Of a DNA stretch of 64,000 nt, positions 32,901 through 45,082 are shown in pieces. The position numbers and the translations under genes were made by a program. Location: NCBI RefSeq assembly GCF_037975245.1, contig NC_092569.1, positions 33,501,668 to 33,565,667 on the forward strand, read 5' to 3'. The DNA comes from Apostichopus japonicus. Its lineage: Eukaryota > Echinodermata > Holothuroidea > Aspidochirotida > Stichopodidae. The notes under the pieces are model-generated. The model made no database searches, was not told the DNA's origin, and saw only the letters and a list, made by a program, of their open reading frames with translations. Position 1 is the first letter of the stretch; the number at the start of each line of letters is the position of its first letter.

Positions 32901-35900
32901 AACTAGTACAAAAAATAGATAAAGTTCTCCTATGATTTTTTATAAGAACAAATATGCATACGGAAATGATAAATACACTTTTGAATAAGTTTAATATCCA
33001 AATTGCTATATTTACAACGCTATACTGATATGATCAATAAGTTGGATTTAATATTCGAATGAAGCATTATTCCTAATCCAAAGACATTTGATATGTCAAC
33101 ATAAAGTATTGATAGGTTTTTCGTGTACATTAAAATGGCGCAATTTAGCTGAATATTTTTATTCAAGCCGAGCTAAGAAAACCTCAGTATTGTAACAGTT
33201 TATGTGTGAAATATTTAACAATCAATGTTGAACTACAAAAACAGTTATGAATCGATTGACCATTAGAAGCATTCCAAGCACTTTTAAATTCTCGTTCACA
33301 AAAGTGTTAATATGTTAAGTATTACAAAATAAACCTGACAACAACTTGGAAATTTGCTCGCTGGGCAGGTATCTGTAAAACATAACACAATAAACGCTTT
33401 AATGTAAGACACTCTTCAATACAGGAACGTACGTACGCATATCTATTGATCAGTACGTCATGCAAATACACAACAGGAAACAGAATGTATCTTAAAATGA
33501 TCAACAATTATTTGCCAAATATCCCCTAACACCTTATACAGGTAATTTGGCAACCGATATTTGTAAGCCAAGTAACCCTTTTTTGTACTAGTTCAATACT
33601 GAAACATCGTCTCTAATAGTTTCATGTACAAAAATTTTTCGGGTAAAGGTAACACTGATTGTTCTCCAATGTCTTGTTTCCCTTTGGCGGTCATTGGGGT
33701 ATTACTCATGCATCTGTTAATAATATGTTCGATTCGGTCATGAGCGTTTATCATAGGGATAATTTTGACCCTATCAATGTAATAATCATCAACTAAATAA
33801 AGTTATTCTAATAGCCAACATGTTTGTAACAAGTTTACACGAAACGCCGCTTTAAAACTAAAACTAAAGTACGAAAATTATGACATCAATGTTATGAAAA
33901 GTGATAAGAAATTGAGAATAAAGTATAATACAAAAAAGTCAATGTGAAACGTTGTTAGTTTTGAAATTTTGTCTTTAACATCAGGAAGATCATCGACTAA
34001 CTTACAATAATAAAAAAAAATCATTCCAAGATTTTCTTTTTTAAATTGTACCAAACCAATGTCATAAAAAAATGAGAATAGTAAACAGACTTGTTTATTA
34101 ACATTACTGAATCCTCCCAGACAAAACAATAAATAAATGCGTATGCCTTCACGCTGTGCGTTTCCGTTGTAAATTTCCTGATTCTATTTTTTAAAAGAAC
34201 AAAACTGTATAAAGGTTATAATTTATGATTCAGAGCTTTGTTTTGCCACGTTGTCGACAAGACAGGCTTATATCCATCATTTCCTCGTTTAATCCTTGCA
34301 AAGTCTATAATTTAAGAATATTGAAAATGATACCATACAACACGTGATCTCGTAACCAAGAACGGCTATTTTTCAAAATCCTGTTGTGTTGAGGGAATCT
34401 AGATGATGTTGATTGTGAAGAATTTTCAAATGGATATAACTTTACAGAAACTCTATTAATTGTTTTACGAGGAGTCATATATGAAATGTGATGTGTCTGT
34501 TACCTATCATTTATTTCAAATTTAACATATATCGTTTATTTACACACTTAGATTTAATCATAACTACTTTGACAAAAATATCTTTTTGAAGAAGAATTTG
34601 TGCACGACTGATGTATCATTAGCTTCTTTCTCCCGACATACTTAATTAACGAATTTTCGGATAATGTCAGCACATGTATAAACCATGTAAGAGTTGTCCT
34701 AAACCAACGCACATATAAAATAATAACTAATTCTAATATGTTATATTCAATAGGATAAATGTGATGTTTAACTTTTATTCAATATATCTGAATCATTTCC
34801 TCCTTCAACGTAGTATCTTATTTCTTTCATACAAGCTTTGCGTACAGGCGTCAAATGACAATTCCTTTTAAATCGAGAGAAAAAAATTATGTGTCGTTAT
34901 GATATTATGTGTTATCCTTGATTTAGGATACTTCTGAGAATTACGCCAAGCAAAGGTCAAAACAAAATATTCATGCACGTTTTTTTTATACACAAGGATG
35001 CGTTTTCATGGGAGCTGGGTTCATGTGGATGTTCTGGGGCGTTCAAGAATTGTTTTCTGTCTTAATGTAGATACAGTAAACGTGGAGTTGCGGAAAGAGT
35101 ATCAGCTTTTGCTGATGTTCACACAGGGTAATCAAAACAGTTTTCGTTATGGATACGCTAACTTGTATTTTGCTATACATGAGGTTATTTTGATTGGGCG
35201 TGATTCGTCAATTTTAGCATTTCTCGTAAAAAGTTCGCAATCATTCCATCACATGTCTTGTAAATATTTTCATCCTTTTTGTTTGTTTAGGTAATTAACT
35301 TTAGATAAGTTGAAAAACAATAATCAGGAAGTTCCCATTAAGTGTTAGGCTTTGCCCAAATATTTTCTAAGGCGATCTTAAACTTGTTTTTTTCTTATTT
35401 ACAAAAATATAAATTGTGACTTTAACCATGTTTTTGTAGCTAACAAATAACTTTGCATAATGTAAACACATCAAAAGCTTTAATTATTGCATACGTTCTG
35501 AGTGCAATATTTCCAAATAGATCGACATATTTTCTATGATAAAGCAAAAAGTTGTAACAACAAATGTCGTAAAACGTAAACGTGTTTTGTGATGTTGAAA
35601 AAAAAAAGATCTATTGTGTTGTTGTACTTGTCTAAGTCAATCAAGTGGCTTGCACGTATCGCAACAAACAATATTCTTCTTCAAAACCGATGAATTTTTA
35701 ATTTTTACACGTTTTTGTTGCTCTTTTTTTGGACATTTTTTCAAAACTTGGCTAATTTCAAATTTTTGAGGCTAAATTGCACGTTGTCCCAGTGTATAAG
35801 TACCTCATTAGTATAATATATCCAGTTTCCCGCTATAGATAATTGTACTTAGCTTACTGTACGAACACCACTAGGAGATCAAAGTTTTCGGATCATGAAT

Positions 35901-38900
35901 TTTCTTCATTTCTTTTCAAAAAGAACAGAATAAATTGTCTCATTGTGAAAAAAAAAATAATGAGAATAAGACGTATTCGAAGACATGCAAACATACATAT
36001 AATCATATTTTCAAACATTAAAGTTATTCAATAAAAACTACTTTTAATCTTAGCTATAATAATAATTATAAGCAGTAAAATCAATGTTAAATAAATATTA
36101 AGATTTTGAAACATTATATTACGGCTTAAATTTTTGGCCATTCTTATCACCTTTTTCTATTAAAATTTACAAGTTGGAAATTGTTCATTTATTTGAATAA
36201 AAAGAGAAATCAAATTTATTTTAATGAGCTATAAGATTTTGTTCTATATATTTAAACTTAAAATGATAGAATCTGTTAAAGTAAAGGTGTTATAGATATG
36301 CATATGTCCCGTATTTTGTGATACATTGACCTTCGTACAACATTCTTAACTCGATATTGTTTCTATAGAATGTACTTTACTTAATCTTACATCCCCTTTA
36401 ATTTTTGTAACTTCAGATATCTTCAAGCACAAGAGTCAACGATTCAAGTAAGTTTTTGTTCTGTAAGGGTAATGATTAATATAAACTTACGAGAAATAAA
36501 CAATTAGCAGACATTGGTTATATAACAAATAGTTAGGAAAAAAGTTTAATTTAGAAAGAATCTAGATGTATTCATATGTGGTACTTTCATCTATTTTAAT
36601 TTATAAGATAAATAATGACTTACAAAATCCAACAATTTCCTTGTATTGTGTACTGAAGTAGTTTTAGCGCTGATTGGGGTAAATTGTAGATTCTCATCGA
36701 TAATAAAACTGAAAGAAATACAAGTCATTAGTCAATATATATTTACAGGATAAAGGAAGTTCCGATTATATTTATTCATACTTGTCAGTAATTTGTGCAA
36801 AGTAGGTTGGCCTGATGTTTCAATCCTAGCAGGATCTATTTCAGAGGCTAAATGGCAAATAACAGTAACAGTAGGGACAAAACACGCACTTTGTTTAGAC
36901 TTTGTATACTGTAGGCTCGTTCAATAATTTGACACTTTCAAATTTCAGGTCGGTGCTGATGAACGTTAGATTGTTGTAAGGTGGAAATCGGTCCAAATCA
37001 TACCCCAATGATGAGGAAAGCTATTACTAATCATGCTTGCTTCTGTGACCATGTTGCCACAGAGTCACAGTAGTTTTTTGCGTTAGATTTTCATTTCAAA
37101 TAAAATAAACTTGCTTAAATTAGCCCCATGAATATTAACCGAAAATGATTGGATACATTTTCTTATGGTTCATAGAAGTTACCACGTCATGTTTACTGTG
37201 TAGTTTAGACAAAACTAATGCAATGTAGCCATATATCACATTTCTCTTGAAATAATTCTTTACATATGGCGCTGTATCTGCAACAGTTTTACGATTTGTT
37301 CTCATCTTCTTCCCCACATTATCTTGGTGCTAGACTTGCAGTATTTTCTATTCCAAACTCCGGAGTATCCAAGGGATTGTCATGAAGTACTTAACCAATG
37401 TTCTTCTACCAACGCCAAATCCGGTGTATACCTGGTTAAACCTGACCAGTATCCGGAACCATTTCAGACATATTGTGATCATAACACTACATCTGGAGGT
37501 TGGACAGTAAGTAATATATTTTCAGACGTAAACACTTACAATCACAGACGTTAATCTCCAAGACACACTTTGAAGGACACATTAGAATTTTCAGTTCATT
37601 TTTGTTTTACAGTGTGTTGGATTATGTACCTTGTACGATGTATGAATATTTGAAAGCTAATATTGGAAACAAAAGTACCCAGAATAATTACATTGAATTT
37701 TAATACAATTGTAAAATTTATATTTTCTCTGCACACCTAGGTAGTGATCTAGATATGTATTAGGATAAGATATAACGCAACATTACAAATGTGTTCTGCA
37801 AAGAGAGCCGCAAATTTTGGCTATAAGGTTTAGATCATAAGATATTGAAATCATCTGTAGTTGTCTACCTATCTTTTGAATTCTTCAGGTCATACAACGA
37901 CGTGTTGATGGCTCCATCGGTTTTAATCGAACCTGGGACGAATATAAAAGCGGAATTGGTTTCTTAGGCAGTGAATTTCTGATTGGTAATGAAAAGTTAG
38001 CTCACTTGATAAACCAAAAGAGATACCAGCTGCGCATCGAGCTAGAGAATTATGCAGGCCAGTCATATTCCTTGACATACGACAACTTTCGCATTGCCGA
38101 TGAATGGGGGAATTATTCTATAACAAGTCTTGGTGTTGTCGAAGGAATAACAGGTTAGACTTTTTTTAAATTATGTTCTCCATATCTTTGTACTCAACAC
38201 GGAAATTGAAGAATGCTTAAAGAAATGATTATCATACACAACTATATTTATTGATTCCTATAAACGAATACTTGAAAATGTAATATTATTTTGTATGTGT
38301 GACATAAATGAGTATAAGTTGAATGAGCCTGAACATTAAAAAATCCGGCTTACATTTGATCCAATGTTAACAATCAGCAAATGTTCCGAGCGGCCAGCGC
38401 ATAACAATGGTAACACGAGTCGCTAATAACGTAATTTAATATCAGTGAGTTAACACTTCAAGCTATGAATAACTTGTTTTGGTTTTAATTTTCCCAGATT
38501 TACCCATTACCTGGTGCTCATCCAACAAGGATAATTATGACAATACATGTGAAAGGACTTGTGAGAATCCGAATGATTGTGTCACACCGGATCCAGCGGA
38601 TCCAGAGAGATGTCTTTGTCCAGAAAACCACATGATTCTTGGAGATAGCTGTATACCTCAGGAGCAATGTGGCTGTTACGTTCAAGGGGAAGGCGTCGTA
38701 TTAGCAGTAAGTTTATATGATGCCGTTCACAACTCTTAATATATAACATGAAAAGTACAATATAACTTAAAATCTTGGATTTCAATTGATTGACCTTACT
38801 CTTTATTATATCTGTTATTAATTCTCATTATTATTGATGATATTGATTGTCCCCCTATTTCGGTTTTACATGTTCTTGCAAAAGTCCTCTTATTGAGACC

Positions 38901-41900
38901 TAGCAAAATAAGGCATCCAAAGGAACTACACCCTGAATAATGAACTTTACCTAACATATTTAAAATGCTCACGACCATTCAATAGTAGAAATTCAGTTTT
39001 ACTCTAACAGCGTTACCAAGCGTTGTACCAAATAAACTTTGATTTTACTTTCACTGGAATATGTCGTTTAACATTTATCATTTCCAGGAGCGTGTAACTT
39101 ACATTAATTTTGACTGTTAAACTTGTCGATTATCGCAATACATTACAGAATACATTTACAGATTTATTTGTTTCTGCTGCATATCTTAAATTAGGAAGGC
39201 GAGTTTTACGTCAATTCAAGATGTACACGAAGATCAACTTGTATCAACAACCAGATTATAGAGAAGAGATACCAGTGTAGTGATCACGCAACCTGTGATG
39301 AGAGGAACGGTGTCCGTAAATGTTACTGTAATCCAAACTACCAAGGGGACGGAGTGACGTGCACCCACAACTGCTTCGTTGCTGCCAAAGGAAGTGTAGT
39401 AACGGTCAGTACGATTTTTTTTAGGGTATCTTAAATTCTTTGCCGGTAATTCATTTAGACCTAGCGAAAATACATAGATATGGCAACGCAATTATGATAC
39501 ACCTAGAACGATGAACGTTACCTAATATATATTAAAAACGCTCATGACCGTATCTTAGTTCTAATCCAGAGTGTCATCAAACGTCGTTAAAACTGTAACA
39601 AATTAACATATATTTTACTATCTTTGGAATATGTCGTCTAACATTTATCTTTTCAGGAGGGTGAAACATACATTAATTCTGACTGCTCCTTAAGAATAAC
39701 CTGCAACAGTAACGTACTTACTAGTGAGAGGTACAGTTGTAGTGCAGACGCAACCTGCGAGGAGCGGAATGATATCCGTAGATGTTACTGTAACGAATGG
39801 TTCGAAGGTGATGGTGTTACATGTACCCTCAGTGGACCGAGAGATTGTTCTGATCTTCACACAGCGGGTAGAAGAAATAACGGAAAATATACCATTTATC
39901 CAGCTGGAAGCTCTGAGTTTGAAGTTTTTTGTGAATTGTCTAGTGTGGGATGGACAGTAAGTTTAGCCATTGGCAAGCAAATGCTTTAACTTGTGTTTTC
40001 TCATATGACAGGACTTCGTTCACTAACATTGGAAGTGAATCATAACATTATCTAATTAAATTGATCCATCTCCCTATCAGTTTAAAACAAATCGGATTAT
40101 TGACCTTCACCTATTAATTTATCTTACGTATTGCAGTACAATGATACATTTCATATATTACTCACTTGCAATCTATAAACTAGTTGATTCTCTTTGTAGA
40201 TTTTGCAACGACGTACAGGTAGATCCGTCAGCTTTTATCGAAACTGGAATGAGTACAAAAACGGGTTTGGAAATCCAACAGGAGATCATTGGATTGGCAA
40301 CGATAAAATATACAAATTGACAAATCAAAAAACCTACCAACTGCTAATAGAAAAGATAAACACGGAAGGATCAACATACCACAGCCGTTATACATCTTTC
40401 AGAATCAGTAACGAGGAAGACAAATACCAACTGACATTGGGTGGCTACAATGGAAATGCTGGTATGTATTGTGCTAAATGTCAATCATACGCAGACTTGT
40501 AGTTATTACGTAATATCAGCACAACTACCTGTAGTCGTAATCACACTGTAGGATTTGTACTCGTACATTTACTCTGGTCATGTTACAAATATAGTGTAGA
40601 TACTAATGTATGTACTAGACCTCCTGCCTACAGTCTCGTACCCAGTGTTGATTGTACAATTGCTTTACACTTCATCACGTGTTTGTATAATTATATATCG
40701 TAACATCATGATATACCATATCAACCTTGCACTTTCATTCAGACTTTGTCAATCTTAGAAAAGAAAGACAAAATAACTCGCCTGGGAACCTAGAAATTTC
40801 ATTAAATATGACTTTACCGTTTTCAAAAGAGAAGCAAATTAAGTTTCATTAAACCATTGAATATTCGTTCATGGAATTATTAAGAGGCCTATAATATTAC
40901 AATGATAATAGAAAAATATCAAATAATTCGGACGTTTTTTGAGAGATAAATTGAGATACGTCCTGTGTGTTACATTTCCAAATAGCATTACCGGCCGTAT
41001 TTATCATTATATGTATGAATGTATAATCAGAATATAGGTAAATCATTATTTTGTCATGATCAAATGGATGTAAAATCGCCAGATGAAAGATGAGACGTTT
41101 CACAAAAGATGGTTGTGACAAAGATGAAAAAATCCAACACTTTACATATTTTTCCTCTTATTTGAAAACATAGTAGTTTAAAAATCAAAACTTTACTTTT
41201 CAATTGGCAGCAATTGAGTACTTCAAACAATTAGCTGTTAACATTTCTACTCATCTCACATGTACCTTTAAAACGCTTTACTATGATATTCGTGGCAAAG
41301 CGAAAGAGTACGATAAATTTTACTATTTAAAATGTTTTTTTTTAAGTATATTTTAAATATATATTATTTAATTATGAACGATGTATGAACTAAGGTTGCC
41401 CAGAAATCGTCAAAATTGAAACCTCTCCAGAAACTCTGAAAACTGACACCTATTTTCAAATAATAAACTGCGAAAGGAAAGCTCAAGAACTTCCATATGA
41501 AACCTACAAAGTAATAGTCAAGCCCAAACATGAACTAACACAACAACAAACGCACTAACAACCGACAATTACAGCAAACTAACCCACGGTAGTTTAATAA
41601 CGTCCAGTATGCAAATAAGATCTGACAAAAATATAACTTCACTAAGTATTTGCTCACATCCTTCCAGGTAATAACGCAATGGGAGCAAATTCAGGACATC
41701 GATTTAGTACGCACGATCAAGATAATGATGGATCGAGTACCTTCGACTGCGCAGAAAAACACCGTGGTGGCTGGTGGTATCCAGACGATAGTAGTACGGG
41801 CTCATCCAGCAACTGCTACTCATTCAGCAACCGCGTAGCTACAGGTGACTACGAGTACTCTGACTGTTCCTGTTATATTGATTATGATAGTTTTTATAAT

Positions 41901-42164
41901 TGCCCTTCTAGTCGTCCACATTTTAAATGCTATGATTGTGACGGCTGTGGTTATTATTATTGTTATTTTTTTGTAAGTTTCTATAAAGACAGATGCTGCG
42001 CAAACGAAAACCCGATCTATGAAACAACCTTCTATTCTTGCGGATACTCCAATCTCAACGGTGACTACTCGTTGAACGATAACCGCGGTATCTTCTGGAA
42101 GAATCTTCGCGGTTCGGATTGCGGTATAACAACAACAACAATGAAAATTCGCTCAGTTCAATGA
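29917..42164 (+). CDS. FReD-B: secreted protein with truncated fibrinogen domain, TIL, two EGF-like modules and a C-terminal fibrinogen domain
   Basis: Nine exons: 29917-29988, 36417-36447, 37334-37506, 37889-38153, 38498-38706, 39195-39404, 39657-39956, 40200-40461, 41668-42164. All borders are AG/GT, all phases match, and the sum is 2019 nt, giving 672 residues. Layout by residue: signal peptide 1-24, linker 25-35, partial fibrinogen domain ~36-181, TIL ~181-250, EGF-like 251-320, EGF-like 321-~375, second fibrinogen domain ~376-672. The last domain has the calcium-site run HDQDNDG (523-529) and ends FWKNLRGSDCG. Proteins with such domains are secreted lectin-like or adhesive molecules in invertebrate immunity and matrix; the ligand here is unknown. 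The canonical GGWT of the second domain reads VGWT. The pocket loop has an 85-residue insertion. A possible poly(A) signal, AATAAA, is at 42552-42557. Confidence 0.88.
29989..36416 (+). other. FReD-B intron 1 with a tandem ~1.9-kb duplication
   Basis: 30.68-32.6 kb and 32.62-34.45 kb are diverged tandem copies. Matching blocks include GCCTAAACG (30688/32621), AAGAAACAACTTG (30860/32800), GAAAACCTCAGTATTGTAAC (31270/33178) and CATGCATCTGTTA (31868/33717). The end of the second copy also matches segment A at 576-1340. The poly-T tract in the first copy (about 31237-31256) is missing in the second. No coding exon is supported here; the frames at 31095-31463 and 34998-35294 look like chance openings. 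Confidence 0.8.
36417..36447 (+). CDS. FReD-B 31-nt microexon
   Basis: AACTTCAG before and GTAAGT after. It encodes ISSSTRVNDS and one base of the next codon. It is identical in protein to the microexon at 3791-3821, with one synonymous change. Confidence 0.8.
39088..39120 (+). pseudogene. Relic of an EGF exon start in FReD-B
   Basis: TTTCCAG then GAG CGT GTA ACT TAC ATT AAT TTT GAC TGT TAA. It is the same broken exon start as at 6461-6493, so the relic predates the segmental duplication. Confidence 0.65.
41668..42164 (+). CDS. FReD-B terminal exon with Cys/Tyr-rich insertion in the ligand-pocket loop
   Basis: Acceptor CCTTCCAG, phase 1, open to TGA at 42162-42164. It begins NNAMGANSGHRFSTHDQDND and reaches FDCAEKHRGGWWYP, the normal fibrinogen P subdomain. 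The usual next element, a Cys a few residues later followed by GYSNLNG, appears only after an 85-residue insertion (41781-42035). The insertion holds ten Cys and fourteen Tyr, with CYDCDGCGYYYCY at its centre and a CC pair. The domain then resumes as SCGYSNLNGDYSLNDNRGIF and ends KIRSVQ. No plausible intron would remove the insertion: no AG acceptor lies next to the resuming Cys codon. The frame is open over all 497 nt. Confidence 0.88.
41781..42035 (+). other. 85-residue Cys/Tyr-rich insertion
   Basis: It starts at the Pro after GGWWY and ends before SCGYSNLNG. Cysteines occur singly, as C-x-C, C-x2-C-x2-C and CC, with Tyr, Ser and Asp between. The normal spacing between the two framing cysteines is about 13 residues; here it is 97. 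Even the ten inserted cysteines could pair among themselves, so the parent disulfide could still form. Confidence 0.85.
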
Positions 42165-44500
42165 TAAAAATAGTAAGGTAAAGTCTTCATGATAACAAGG
42201 ATATGAAACGGTTGGCGATATACTTACATATATTTAATATGGAAGTACATATCAAAGCTTGGCAAAGTTTGTGTATTGGAAGATGAAAGTGAATGAAGGA
42301 TACACTAATGAGCCGATGAACATTTTAAAGTTATTACATCACGTACAGTATCCTTAACATCAATCTGTTATGCCCAAAGACTACTTCCAAGACATGCATA
42401 TGTTTTGAGGGACAATACCAAATGACAGTGAACTGTATAGCTCATGGAACTCGATGCCTTTTGATACTTTGTCTGTTTCCGATAAATGTATTGAACTTGA
42501 ACAATATTTATTAAAAGGTCATCTTTAATAACGGCACTGAGTATGATATCAAATAAAAAAACAGATAAAAGTATATGAAAACAATGCATCAGAATGCTTA
42601 CTAGTATTATTATTGTTTTCTTCAAATGTTGCCATTATGTTGTATAGAAGCCCTTGGCAACGTGGGAACGATATCATATACGTTTTGATATGCTTTCTGA
42701 GCTATTTAGTTAGTATGTCTGACGATCAGTTATTCCAGTAGAATCCTGAGTTAAAGCCTCTGTTAAAAGCCTCTGTTATATTCAGAAAGAACACACCCAG
42801 ACGAAACCACCATAATATGTGCCTTCCTTATTCTCGAATCACCTTTCTTACAGTGACACATAGGGGGAATGTATTAGCGTTCGATAACTAAAGAAGCGTT
42901 TACATTCACACGAAGTTGATCATATAAGCATGGTTCCCGACGAGTCCTTTGATGAGTTATTTGTCAAAGAATTATACTCAACCAGTCTTACTAACGTTGT
43001 CATTAGTCTACATAACTGTATTTTTCCCTTAGTTATATCCATGTGAGAATATGATGTAGTGTTTATTCATTTTATCGTCTGTTTGATTGTCCCAAATAAA
43101 AAAAAAGCTATCGTCCTCCGAAATACTAGTTAAGTGCGATAAACACCTGTCTGATCCCTATCAACCCCCTTCCAGTCCAGCGTGTATTTAAAGCTTTACT
43201 ATTGTGTTTAAAATATACAAATATGAGAGATATTCCGCCATAAAACCCTTTGATACTAACAATTCAAAGGAGAGTGTCATTAAAAAAAAACACAGAAATT
43301 GGAGGGCGGGGAGAGAGGTTAGAGGGGGGGGGGGGGGATGAAACACGGGATGACAGTGGATTTTGTATTCAACAACAGATAATGGCGTTGTACATTACAC
43401 AAAAAACTGGCGTTCATATATAAAACACATTATCTTCATCGAATATCTGGTATAAATTTCTCTCAACTTCAAGTTTTAGTTCACAAATAAATTCAAGCAA
43501 TGTCGAAATAGGAAGTATAAGAGTAAACCTTGAGTATTAGTAAATAGAGATAACAATTGTTAGAAAACATAAAATAAACAAAGGCTGATAAGATGTTAGC
43601 AAAGTCTCTAATACCCACATATTTCATTGAAATTACCCTATCCGCTCTTTCCTCAAAGTAGATTACCTAAAATGTGACTAGAATTTCTTCTAAAATATCA
43701 TAGCTTTGTGTTCATTTATGGATGCAAATTACTAAAACGATAAGAAAATGCGATGTGAAAAACCGACTGTTTTGTATCCCTTAATATGTAGAACCAACAT
43801 CAATGTTATACTATTGCTCTTTTTCCTTCCGTTTACCGAATTTGTAAGCCGAATTTCCGATTGTGGACAATACATTAAATTCAATTCAAATGACGTAGAA
43901 CATATATCAAGAAAGGAGAACAAGATAAACGGACTCGACGTATTATCCTTGTCCATGAAGTTACATTATTTTTGTTTCGTACAGACAGGATTGTTAACAT
44001 TGTTATTGATTTTAGGTGACTCAAAAACATGTTTATAGTTTTTGATTGTAGTATTTCTACCTATATCGGCAGAGAAATTTCTCAAAGATTCATATTTACA
44101 CGGGTCGTATCTTTATCTCAGAGAACAGGATGTTTTACGTTTCCATTTAAGGAGATTGATGAGTATATTTTTTTGGCACTTTACCGGACCATTTTCCATA
44201 ATCCTTAACCCTCACATATCAGCCCACTAGAGCAATTTATAACAACCAAATAGTCTTCCCACAAAGGATAATAATTGATAAATGATGATATTAATATCGA
44301 TGGATATTGCTAAAATATACGCTTATCAAATCCATAAATAAACATTTCAGTAAATTATGTAAAGATTCTCCTGCAAAGCGTGTACTTTTCGAAATCGAAT
44401 AGAAGGGCTCTTTCAATGATAACGACAGACACTCAGTTTTGTAACCATTTAGAAATCGTACTTCAAAACGTCGAAGAATGTTCCGACAAATTTTCTTTTA
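42165..44500. other. FReD-B 3' flank, no further gene recognised
   Basis: The first 500 bp matches copy A downstream sequence. A G tract is at about 43327-43337. The plus frame at 43748-44038 has a hydrophobic stretch (INVILLLFFLPF) followed by a polar run but no recognised family or splice support, so it is left uncalled. Confidence 0.4.
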
Positions 44501-44519
44501 CACTGGTCGTAGCACGGTA

Positions 44520-44850
44520 TATAAGCATGTCCAAATAGAAGAATGTCTATGTTTAAATAAGCATGTCGAAACTCATATAAGTATGTCCATAAATAAAATG
44601 AGCATGTCCCAAAAAATTAGATGAACATGTCAAATGTAACTGCTAATTTCATATTTGTAGTGAACATTTTGGCGTTTAATTTCACGCCATTCGTTGTGTG
44701 TCCAAATGTCCAAAATAATATAGACATGTCCAAAATAAAGGAGTATGTTCAAAGTAATATAAACATGTCTAAACTAGTTTAAGTATGTCTATAAATAATT
44801 TAAGCGTGTCAAAATAATATTAGAGTGTCGAAAAGTTATACGAGAATGTC
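44520..44850. repeat. Degenerate minisatellite, unit about 20-30 bp (ATGTCCAAAATAATATA type)
   Basis: ATGTC recurs at short intervals (GCATGTCC, GTATGTCC, GAACATGTC, GACATGTCC, AACATGTCT). A longer period is also visible: GTAACTGCTAATTTCA...GGCGTTTAATTTCAC near 44637-44685 recurs as GTAACTGCTAACTTCA...GGCGTTTGAAGTTAC near 44881-44932. Confidence 0.8.
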
Positions 44851-44949
44851 CCAAATAAAAACTTATACAAAAGTATCGAGTGTAACTGCTAACTTCAATT
44901 TTGTAAATAACATGTAGGCGTTTGAAGTTACAAAACGTATTTTCAGTGG

Positions 44950-45082
<133 letters not shown>

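Larger units (their letters stand above)
33710..42676. repeat. Segmental duplication, copy B
   Basis: Direct-orientation partner of 576-9303. It carries the complete FReD-B exons 2-9. Its left junction, GGTATTACTCATGCATCTGT, lies where copy A has the LINE tail. Similarity ends after TAGAAGCCCTTGGCAACGTG near 42660. Confidence 0.9.

Noticed and set aside
34998-35294. 98-residue plus-strand frame in FReD-B intron 1
   Set aside because: The duplicate sequence near 1915-2100 has in-frame stops and indels, so the frame is not conserved as protein.
41972-41995. GTAAGT inside the FReD-B terminal exon as a possible splice donor
   Set aside because: The only nearby AG sites would make an intron of about 20 bases, far too short, and no AG precedes the resuming Cys codon.
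43748-44038. Candidate secreted 96-residue protein
   Set aside because: A hydrophobic run is present but it is not N-terminal enough, and there is no family, splice or paralogue support.
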